Of a stretch of DNA of 64,000 nt, positions 57,283-64,000 are shown in pieces. This DNA comes from Streptomyces sp. NRRL S-37 (GTDB lineage Bacteria; Actinomycetota; Actinomycetes; Streptomycetales; Streptomycetaceae). Numbering within the stretch: position 1 is the stretch's first letter; every line of letters starts with the position of its first letter. Both the position numbers and the translations under genes were made by a program. The notes under the pieces were generated by a model. It was not told where the DNA came from. It did not search any database and worked only from the letters and a program-made list of their open reading frames with translations. The stretch lies in NCBI RefSeq assembly GCF_000721605.1, contig NZ_JOIZ01000006.1:408542-472541 (forward strand). Reading direction: 5' to 3'.

Positions 57283-59544
57283 TTGTCAAACACCGAATTT
57301 CCGGACGAGGAATTGCGGCAGGAACAGCAATTCATCGACGGACTGTACGCACGCGTGGACGTCCTGCGCGGCGACGCCGAGGTGTCCGTCACGGAGGCGC
57401 TCGCCCAGGGCCACACTCCGAGGCAGGCCCGGCTGGAGCGGGACATCCTGGTCGCCGAGCGCTCCGGTCTGCTCGCCGCGCTGAACGCGGTGGACGGCTC
57501 CCTCTGCTTCGGCCGCATCGACCTCGCCTCCGGCGACACCCACCACATCGGCCGCATCGGCCTGCGCGCCGACGACGCCGAACGCACGCCCGTCCTCATC
57601 GACTGGCGCGCCGACGTCGCACGCCCGTTCTACCTGGCCACCGGCCACACCACGATGGGCCTGCGGCGCCGCCGGCACATCTCCACCGAGGGCCGCCGGG
57701 TCACCGCCCTGCACGACGAGATCCTCGACCTCGGCGACGACACCCGCACCGGGCACGAGGACCCCACCGGCGACACCGTGCTGCTCGCCGCGCTGAACTC
57801 CGCGCGCACCGGCCGCATGGGCGACATCGTGCGCACCATCCAGGCCGACCAGGACCGCATCATCCGCGCCCCGCACCGCGGGGTCATGGTCGTCGAGGGC
57901 GGCCCCGGCACCGGCAAGACCGCCGTCGCCCTGCACCGCGCCGCCTACCTGCTCTACGAGCACCGCGAGCTGCTGGCCCGCCGCGCCGTCCTGATCGTCG
58001 GCCCCAACCCGGCGTTCCTCGGCTACATCGGCGAGGTGCTGCCCAGCCTCGGCGAGACCGGCGTGCTCCTCGCGACCGTCGGCGAGCTGTACCCCGGGGT
58101 GAAGACCACCCGGACCGACACCCCCGAGGCCGCCGCCGTCAAGGGACGCGCGGAGATGGCCGGCGTCCTCGCCGACGTCGTACGCGACCGGCAGGCGCTG
58201 CCCGACCCGGTGATCGCGATCGAGCACGACCGCGAGGTCCTCATGCTCGACGACGGCCTGGTGAACGTCGCCCGCGAACGCACCCGCGCCGCCAAACTGC
58301 CGCACAACGTGGCCCGCGAGCACTTCGAGGGCCACATCCTCAACGCGCTCACCGACATGGTCGCCGAACGCATCGGCACCGACCCCTACGACGGCTCCAA
58401 CCTGCTCGACCCCAGCGACATCACCCAGATCCGCGACGAGCTCGCCGAGAACCCCGAGGTCTGGTCCGCCATCGACCGGCTGTGGCCGAGGATCACCCCG
58501 CAGCGCCTGGTCGCCGACTTCCTCGCCGCCCCCGAGGGCTACCTCTCCGACGAGGACGCCGCCGCGGTCCGCCGCCCGGTCACCCGGCACTGGACCGTCT
58601 CCGACGTGCCCCTGCTCGACGAGGCCGCCGAACTCCTCGGCGAGGACGACCGCCTCGAACGCGAGCGCGCCGAACGCGAACGGCAGAAGCAGATCGCCTT
58701 CGCCCAGGGCGTCCTGGACGTCTCGTACGCCTCCCGCACCTTCGAGTTCGAGGACAAGGAGGACGACGACCCGGACGCCTCCGAGGTGCTGTCCGCGCAC
58801 GACATCATCGACGCCGAACGCTTCGCCGAACGGCACGAGGAGGACGACCACCGCAGCGCCGCCGAGCGTGCCGCCGCCGACCGCACCTGGGCGTTCGGGC
58901 ACATCATCGTCGACGAGGCACAAGAACTTTCTCCCATGGCATGGCGGCTGCTGATGCGGCGCAGCCCCACCCGCTCGATGACCCTGGTCGGCGACCCGGC
59001 ACAGACCTCCGAGGCGGGCGGCGTCGGCTCCTGGGCGGACATCCTCACCCCGTTCGTCGAGGACCGCTGGGAGCACACCCGGCTCGGCGTCAACTACCGC
59101 ACCCCCGCCGAGATCATGGACGTCGCCGCGGCGGTGGTGCGCGCCGAGCACCCCGGCTTCGAGCCGCCCGGTTCCGTCCGCTCCACGGGCGTACGGCCCT
59201 GGGCCCGCGCCACCGACGACCTGCCCGGCGCCGTCGCCGAGGCCGTCACGGAGCTCACCCCCGACGAGGGCCGCCTCGCCGTCATCGCCCCGCGCGAGCT
59301 GCACCGGGCGCTGGCCGCCCGCCTCGACGGGGTGACGGCGGGCGCCGAGCCCGACCTGGCGCACGCCGTCGTCCTGCTCGACCCGCGCCAGGCCAAGGGA
59401 CTGGAGTTCGACTCGGTCCTGGTCGTCGAGCCGGGCCGCTACGGCACCAGCGACCTGTACGTGGCGCTCACCCGCGCCACCCAGCGGCTCGGCGTCCTGC
59501 ACACCGAGCCACTGCCGAAGCCGCTGGCCGACACCCTGGACTGA
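57283..59544 (+). CDS. helD: HelD-family RNA polymerase-associated UvrD-like ATPase
   Basis: A 753-residue superfamily-1 helicase-like protein that in Gram-positives removes RNA polymerase from stalled complexes; one actinobacterial branch (HelR) gives rifamycin tolerance. N-terminal coiled arm (EFPDEELRQEQQFIDGLYARVDVLR), P-loop VEGGPGTGKTAVALHRAAYLLY near residue 205, motif II HIIVDEAQELSPMAW, LVGDPAQT, and VALTRATQRL at the end. The start is TTG 57283 with GGGAG upstream; the leader has a hairpin GCGACT/AGTCGC at 57217-57240. I do not see the rifamycin-associated element described upstream of helR. Confidence 0.88.
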   Translation: MSNTEFPDEELRQEQQFIDGLYARVDVLRGDAEVSVTEALAQGHTPRQARLERDILVAERSGLLAALNAVDGSLCFGRIDLASGDTHHIGRIGLRADDAERTPVLIDWRADVARPFYLATGHTTMGLRRRRHISTEGRRVTALHDEILDLGDDTRTGHEDPTGDTVLLAALNSARTGRMGDIVRTIQADQDRIIRAPHRGVMVVEGGPGTGKTAVALHRAAYLLYEHRELLARRAVLIVGPNPAFLGYIGEVLPSLGETGVLLATVGELYPGVKTTRTDTPEAAAVKGRAEMAGVLADVVRDRQALPDPVIAIEHDREVLMLDDGLVNVARERTRAAKLPHNVAREHFEGHILNALTDMVAERIGTDPYDGSNLLDPSDITQIRDELAENPEVWSAIDRLWPRITPQRLVADFLAAPEGYLSDEDAAAVRRPVTRHWTVSDVPLLDEAAELLGEDDRLERERAERERQKQIAFAQGVLDVSYASRTFEFEDKEDDDPDASEVLSAHDIIDAERFAERHEEDDHRSAAERAAADRTWAFGHIIVDEAQELSPMAWRLLMRRSPTRSMTLVGDPAQTSEAGGVGSWADILTPFVEDRWEHTRLGVNYRTPAEIMDVAAAVVRAEHPGFEPPGSVRSTGVRPWARATDDLPGAVAEAVTELTPDEGRLAVIAPRELHRALAARLDGVTAGAEPDLAHAVVLLDPRQAKGLEFDSVLVVEPGRYGTSDLYVALTRATQRLGVLHTEPLPKPLADTLD

Positions 59545-59554
59545 GCGGAGAGGC

Positions 59555-62119
59555 TCAGGCCGGACGCAGCCACACCGTCGCCAGGGGCGGCAGGGTCAGC
59601 CGGATCGACGCCGGGAACCCGTGCCGCCCCTGCGGCTCCGGCTTGACCGGGTCGGCGCGGGTGACGTCACCGCCGCCGTAGCGGCCGGCGTCGGTGTTCA
59701 CCACCTCGTGCCAGGCGGGCACGTCGTCGGGCACCCCGATCCGGTAGTCCTGCCGGACCACCGGGGCGAAGTGGGAGACCGCGAGCAGCGGGGAGCCGTC
59801 GGAGCCGTACCGCAGGAACGCGAACACGTTGTCCTCGGCGGCGTCCCCGGTCACCCACCGGAAACCGGACGGCTCGGTGTCGCCCTCCCACAGCGCCGGG
59901 GTGTGCCCGTACACGGTGTTGAGGTCGCGCACCAGGTCGCGCACCCCGCGGTGGTCGGCCTCGGCGCCGTAGTGCGGGTCGAGCAGCCACCAGTCCGGGC
60001 CGTGCGCCTCCGACCACTCCGCCCCCTGCGCGAACTCCTGCCCCATGAACAGGAGCTGCTTGCCGGGGTGGGCCCACATGAAGCCCAGGTAGGCCCGCAG
60101 GTTGGCGCGCTGCTGCCACCAGTCGCCGGGCATCTTCGACACCAGGGACCGCTTGCCGTGCACCACCTCGTCGTGGGAGATCGGCAGCACGTAGTTCTCG
60201 CTGTACGCGTACACCATCGAGAAGGTCATCTCGCCGTGGTGGTAGCGGCGGTGGACCGGCTCGTGGCTCATGTACTGGAGCGAGTCGTGCATCCAGCCCA
60301 TGTTCCACTTCAGGCCGAACCCGAGCCCGCCGAAGCCGCTGGGGCCCTTGTGGTGGGTGGCCCGGGTGACGCCGTCCCAGGCCGTGGACTCCTCCGCGAT
60401 CGTCACGACCCCCGGCACCCTGCGGTACACGGTGGCGTTCATCTCCTGGAGGAACGCCACCGCGTCCAGGTTCTCCCGGCCGCCGTGCTCGTTCGGCGTC
60501 CACTGGCCCGGCTCGCGCGAGTAGTCCAGGTAGAGCATCGAGGCGACCGCGTCCACCCGCAGCCCGTCGATGTGGAACTCCTCGCACCAGTACAGGGCGT
60601 TGGCGACGAGGAAGTTGCGCACCTCGCGCCTGCCGAAGTCGAACTCCAGCGTCCCCCAGTCCGGGTGCGCCGCCCGCAGGGGGTCCTCGTGCTCGTACAG
60701 CGGCCGCCCGTCGAACTCCGCCAGCGCCCACTCGTCACGCGGGAAGTGCGCCGGCACCCAGTCCATCAGCACCCCGATCCCGGCCCGGTGCAGCGCGTCC
60801 ACCAGGTACCGGAAGTCGTCCGGGGTGCCCAGGCGGGCCGTGGGCGCGTAGAACCCGGTGACCTGGTAACCCCACGAACCGCCGAAGGGATGCTCGGCGA
60901 CCGGCATCAGCTCCACATGGGTGAACCCGAGGTCCTTGACGTACGCGGGGAGCTGCTCGGCGAGCTGCCGGTACGTCAGCCCCGGCCGCCACGACGGCAG
61001 GTGCACCTCGTACACGGAGAACGGCGCCCGGTGCGCGGGCACGGCCGCCCGCCGCTCCAGCCACTCCGCGTCACCCCACGCGTACGCCGACGACGTGACG
61101 ATCGACGACGTGGCCGGCGGCACCTCCGTACGGCGGGCCAGCGGGTCGGCGCGCAGGGTCTTCGAACCGTCGGGGCGGGTGATCTCGAACTTGTACAGCT
61201 CGCCCTCGCCGATCCCCGGCACGAACAGCTCCCACACCCCCGTCGAGCCCAGCGACCGCAGGGGGAAGCCGGTGCCGTCCCAGAAGTTGAAGGTGCCGCA
61301 CACCCGCACCCCGCGCGCGTTCGGCGCCCACACCGAGAAGCGGGTGCCGGTGACGCCCTGGTGGGTCATGGGGTGCGCGCCGAGGACCGTCCACAGCTCC
61401 TCGTGCCGCCCCTCGCCGATCAGGTGCAGGTCGAGCTCGCCGAGCGTGGGCAGGAAACGGTACGCGTCCTCGGTCTCGTGCACCGTCCCCTCGTACGTCA
61501 CGAGCAGCCGGTACGCCGGGACCTCACCCAGCGGCAGCAGTCCCGAGAAGAAGCCGTCGCCGTCGTCGTGCAGCTCGACGGTGAGGCCCCCGGAGACGAC
61601 GGTCACCGCGAGGGCGTACGGCCGCAGCGCCCGGAAGACGACCCCGCCGGGCACCGGGTGCGCGCCGAGCACGGAGTGCGGGGCGTGATGCGTCCCGCTC
61701 AGCAGCCGCTCCCGGTCGTCGGCGGTCACGGCGGGGGAGACGGCGATCTCCATCTCGGGCGGGGCGGACTGGGGGGCGGGGGTGGCCTTCGGTGCCGTCT
61801 TCTTCGCCGGGGCCTTCTTGGCGGGGGTCTTCCCGGCCGAGGTCTTCTTCGCGGCCTTCTTCGCCGGGCTCTCGGCGGCGGCCTTCTTCACCGCGGCTTT
61901 CTTCGGCACTGCCTTCTTCGCCGCTGCTTTCTTCACGGCGGCCTTCTTCACCGTCGCTTTCTCGGTCGCCGCCTTCTTGATCTCCGCTTTCTTGGCCGTG
62001 GCCTTCGCCGCCGAGGTGGTCTTCTTCCCGGCGGTCTTCTTCGTCGGCTCGGCGGCCGCGGGCTGCCGCTCGGCCGGCTGCTCCGGATGCGAACCGCTGG
62101 ACTCGGGGCGGGGGGTCAC
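59555..62119 (-). CDS. glgB: 1,4-alpha-glucan branching enzyme with histone-like Lys/Ala extension
   Basis: 854 residues, longer than the usual ~730. The first ~130 residues are a Lys/Ala/Pro tract with repeated [13 protein letters not shown] units. Then comes the GH13_9 enzyme: N-terminal CBM48 ([16 protein letters not shown]), [29 protein letters not shown], nucleophile Asp in [11 protein letters not shown], acid Glu in [22 protein letters not shown]. It introduces alpha-1,6 branches into glucan. GTG 62119 is used because the tract starts directly after it. Downstream of the maltokinase gene on one operon (treS-mak-glgB). Confidence 0.92.
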   Translation of the reverse strand: MTPRPESSGSHPEQPAERQPAAAEPTKKTAGKKTTSAAKATAKKAEIKKAATEKATVKKAAVKKAAAKKAVPKKAAVKKAAAESPAKKAAKKTSAGKTPAKKAPAKKTAPKATPAPQSAPPEMEIAVSPAVTADDRERLLSGTHHAPHSVLGAHPVPGGVVFRALRPYALAVTVVSGGLTVELHDDGDGFFSGLLPLGEVPAYRLLVTYEGTVHETEDAYRFLPTLGELDLHLIGEGRHEELWTVLGAHPMTHQGVTGTRFSVWAPNARGVRVCGTFNFWDGTGFPLRSLGSTGVWELFVPGIGEGELYKFEITRPDGSKTLRADPLARRTEVPPATSSIVTSSAYAWGDAEWLERRAAVPAHRAPFSVYEVHLPSWRPGLTYRQLAEQLPAYVKDLGFTHVELMPVAEHPFGGSWGYQVTGFYAPTARLGTPDDFRYLVDALHRAGIGVLMDWVPAHFPRDEWALAEFDGRPLYEHEDPLRAAHPDWGTLEFDFGRREVRNFLVANALYWCEEFHIDGLRVDAVASMLYLDYSREPGQWTPNEHGGRENLDAVAFLQEMNATVYRRVPGVVTIAEESTAWDGVTRATHHKGPSGFGGLGFGLKWNMGWMHDSLQYMSHEPVHRRYHHGEMTFSMVYAYSENYVLPISHDEVVHGKRSLVSKMPGDWWQQRANLRAYLGFMWAHPGKQLLFMGQEFAQGAEWSEAHGPDWWLLDPHYGAEADHRGVRDLVRDLNTVYGHTPALWEGDTEPSGFRWVTGDAAEDNVFAFLRYGSDGSPLLAVSHFAPVVRQDYRIGVPDDVPAWHEVVNTDAGRYGGGDVTRADPVKPEPQGRHGFPASIRLTLPPLATVWLRPA

Positions 62120-62151
62120 GGGCGAAGCCTCCTGGACGCGGGTCGGATGGG

Positions 62152-63570
62152 TCAGATCAGGTCGGTCGTGGCGAGCCGGTGCACGGCGGCCAGCGGCACG
62201 GGCAGCCACTCGGGACGGTGCCGGGCCTCGTAGACCACTTCGTAGACCGCCTTGTCGGTCTCGTACGCGCGCAGCAGCACCGGATCGGTGCGCGGGTCCC
62301 GGCCGGCCGCCTCCGCGTAGCCGGAGCAGTACGCCGCCCGGCACCGCGCGGCCCAGTCCGGCTGCGGCGGGTCCACCGAACGCGCCGCGTAGTCGAAGGA
62401 CCGCAGCATGCCGGCCACGTCCCGCACCGTCGGCTGCGGCATCCGGCGCTCGGCCAGCGGACGGGCCGGTTCACCCTCGAAGTCGATCAGCGACCACTCC
62501 CCGCTCGGCGCCCGCAGACACTGGCCGAGATGCAGGTCGCCGTGGACCCGCTGGGCGGTCCAGACGCGCCCTTCGGCGGCCAGATCGTCCAGCGCCGTGA
62601 ACGCCGAGCGCAGCCCGTCCGCGTACGGGCGCAGCGCGGGCACCGCGTGCACGGCCGCCTCCAGCCGCTCGGCCATGCCGGCGACCATCGTGCGGAGCTG
62701 GGCGTGTCCCAGCGTGACCGTGGGCAGCGCGCGGGCCAGCGCGGTGTGCACCTCGGCGGTGGCCCGTCCGAGATCCCGTGCCTCGGCGACGAAGTCCTCC
62801 CCCTTGGCCAGCTCCCGCAGCGCCAGCTCCCAGCCGTCCGTCGCGCCCTGCACGAACGGCTGGAGCACCCCCAGGACGTACGGCTCGGCCGACGGCGGCG
62901 GACCGGGCGACTCGTCGGGCTCCGCGACCAGCCAGGCCGTCGGCGGGGGCACCCGGGGGCAGCCCGTGCGGGCCAGCGCCAGCGGCAGCTCCAGGTCGGG
63001 GTTGATCCCGGGCACGATCCGGCGCAACAGTTTCAGAATGAACGTATCTCCGTAGACGACCGACGAGTTCGACTGCTCGGCGGTCACCAGGCGCGGCACC
63101 AGACCGGACCGGATCTCCTGGCGCGGATCCCGCTCGAAGCGAAGCCCGCCGATCCGGGCCTGGGTGCGCAGCGCCTCCAGGAGCAGTTCGGCGGGCCGGG
63201 TGTCGTGCAGGGCCTCGTAGACCGTCCGTCCGGCCAGCGGGCCCCGCGTCACATGACCGATCAGCGCGGGCGCCAGCCGGGGCGGCAACGCCTCGCGCAC
63301 GCCTATGAGCAGCTGGTAGCAGTCGCCGGGCTGCTCGGGACCGTCGTGGCCCGGCTGAAGCGGCTGGTGCGCGCGCACCAGCAGGTGGTACAGGCCCAGT
63401 TTGGCCGCGGGCGGCAGCAGTTCGGTGGCCGCGACCAGGGAGAACCCGGTGACGGGGCGGCCCTTGCCCGCGAACCAGCGCTGCCGCGGCAGCCATTCCC
63501 TCAGCAGTGGATCCAGTGACGCAAGGAGGCCGGGCGGGGTCGTGACGGTACGTGTGACGGCTTCCGACAT
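62152..63570 (-). CDS. mak: Maltokinase (Pep2/Mak)
   Basis: Phosphorylates maltose to maltose 1-phosphate, the GlgE substrate, in the trehalose-to-glucan route. 472 residues with an N-terminal cap ([18 protein letters not shown]), [26 protein letters not shown] and the catalytic loop [12 protein letters not shown] plus LIDFEGEP, as in aminoglycoside-phosphotransferase-like kinases. GGGAGAGGACGC precedes ATG 63570. It lies between treS and glgB, the usual order; treS and Mak act as a complex in mycobacteria. Confidence 0.92.
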   Translation of the reverse strand: MSEAVTRTVTTPPGLLASLDPLLREWLPRQRWFAGKGRPVTGFSLVAATELLPPAAKLGLYHLLVRAHQPLQPGHDGPEQPGDCYQLLIGVREALPPRLAPALIGHVTRGPLAGRTVYEALHDTRPAELLLEALRTQARIGGLRFERDPRQEIRSGLVPRLVTAEQSNSSVVYGDTFILKLLRRIVPGINPDLELPLALARTGCPRVPPPTAWLVAEPDESPGPPPSAEPYVLGVLQPFVQGATDGWELALRELAKGEDFVAEARDLGRATAEVHTALARALPTVTLGHAQLRTMVAGMAERLEAAVHAVPALRPYADGLRSAFTALDDLAAEGRVWTAQRVHGDLHLGQCLRAPSGEWSLIDFEGEPARPLAERRMPQPTVRDVAGMLRSFDYAARSVDPPQPDWAARCRAAYCSGYAEAAGRDPRTDPVLLRAYETDKAVYEVVYEARHRPEWLPVPLAAVHRLATTDLI

Positions 63571-63644
63571 GGCGTCGCGTCCTCTCCCCTCGTTCGGCGC
63601 GCCCACGGGGCGCCGCCGGTGGGCGGGGTGTTACTCATGCGTGC

Positions 63645-63679
63645 CCCGGGCGGAGCGGTGGAAACCGCCCCGCCCCGGG
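63645..63679. terminator. GC-rich hairpin between treS and maltokinase gene
   Basis: CCCGGGCGG-GCGG pairs with CCGC-CCGCC-CCGGG around a TGGAAA loop, directly after the treS stop. May attenuate rather than stop transcription, as the maltokinase gene follows on the same strand. Confidence 0.55.
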
Positions 63680-63681
63680 TT

Positions 63682-64000
63682 CTACGCGGCGTCCTTGCGG
63701 AGCCGGAACCAGTAGAAGCCGTGGCCCCCGAGGGTCAGCAGGTACGGCAGATCGCCGACGGCCGGAAAGCGCACCCCGCCGAACAGCTCGACCGGATGGC
63801 GTCCTCCGAAGGCGCTGAGATCGAGCTCGGTGGGCTGGGCGAAGCGGGAGAAGTTGTTGACGCAGAGCACCAGGTCGTCCTCGTACTCGCGCAGGAAGGC
63901 AAGCACGGCCGGGTTGGAGGAGGGCAGCTCGGTGTAGGAGCCGAGGCCGAACGCCGGGTTCTGCTTGCGGATCTCGATCATCCGGCGGGTCCAGTGCAGC
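63682..64000 (-). CDS. treS: Trehalose synthase, C-terminal part (5' end outside window)
   Basis: About 106 C-terminal residues of the maltose/trehalose isomerase: HWTRRMIEIRKQNPAFGLGSYTELPSSNPAVLAFLREYEDDLVLCVNNFSRFAQPTELDLSAFGGRHPVELFGGVRFPAVGDLPYLLTLGGHGFYWFRL. This is the beta-sandwich end of GH13_16 TreS; the catalytic barrel lies beyond the window. Identification is supported by the maltokinase and branching-enzyme genes downstream. Confidence 0.93.
   Translation of the reverse strand, partial: LHWTRRMIEIRKQNPAFGLGSYTELPSSNPAVLAFLREYEDDLVLCVNNFSRFAQPTELDLSAFGGRHPVELFGGVRFPAVGDLPYLLTLGGHGFYWFRLRKDAA

Overview
This window is a high-GC Streptomyces chromosome segment. Gene content and order closely follow the S. 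coelicolor SCO5388-SCO5442 neighbourhood as I remember it (nucS, filP, scy, absC, icmA, pyk/ackA/pta/pfkA, helD, glgB/pep2/treS). SCO numbers below come from memory of gene order, not from a search. I saw no rRNA, tRNA or CRISPR array.

Layout. 1-6.9 kb: nucS (cut by the window edge), a SCO5389-family gene, a luciferase-like monooxygenase, and two tandem ABC ATPase/permease pairs. 6.9-11.9 kb: the coiled-coil cytoskeletal genes filP and scy, for polarised tip growth. 12.1-15.7 kb: methylmalonyl-CoA epimerase, a thiolase, the B12-mutase chaperone meaB, and a PIN toxin-antitoxin pair. 15.7-19.1 kb: a PepSY lipoprotein/exported protein beside a two-component system, then absC. 19.2-22.8 kb: three AIM24-family genes, interrupted by a TnpB element that carries its own ribbon-helix-helix gene. 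23-27.2 kb: small membrane and regulatory genes, then icmA (isobutyryl-CoA mutase large subunit). 27.3-33.9 kb: a VOC protein, a methyltransferase, a TetR regulator, a thioredoxin-like co-chaperone, and a DUF6230/DUF6114/low-complexity operon behind a long structured leader.

34-40 kb is central carbon metabolism: pyk, ackA-pta and pfkA. 40.3-46.1 kb is an accessory block: a DsbA-like gene, a quinone oxidoreductase/TetR pair, an XRE/DUF397-like pair, and three tightly overlapping small genes. 46.3-52.4 kb holds the most unusual content. Two NLR-like NB-ARC/TPR genes point outward (one on each strand) around a PNP-family nucleosidase gene and a four-helix membrane protein gene. The first NLR is separated from its nucleosidase domain by a single frame shift, and the TPR halves of the two NLRs form a ~1 kb inverted repeat. 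I read this as a probable anti-phage conflict system. 52.3-56.2 kb: a CitA/CitB-type two-component system next to a dicarboxylate symporter. 56.3-59.5 kb: a MerR/thioredoxin operon and a HelD-family helicase. 59.5-64 kb: the glycogen/alpha-glucan genes glgB (with a histone-like Lys/Ala extension), the maltokinase gene and the end of treS.

How the genes fit together: the epimerase, thiolase, meaB and icmA serve acyl-CoA and branched-chain precursor metabolism. pyk/ackA/pta/pfkA control lower glycolysis and acetate overflow. glgB/mak/treS belong to the trehalose-maltose-1-phosphate-glucan route. The accessory blocks (19.99-21.54 kb and 40-52 kb) look more recently acquired or rearranged than the core genes around them.
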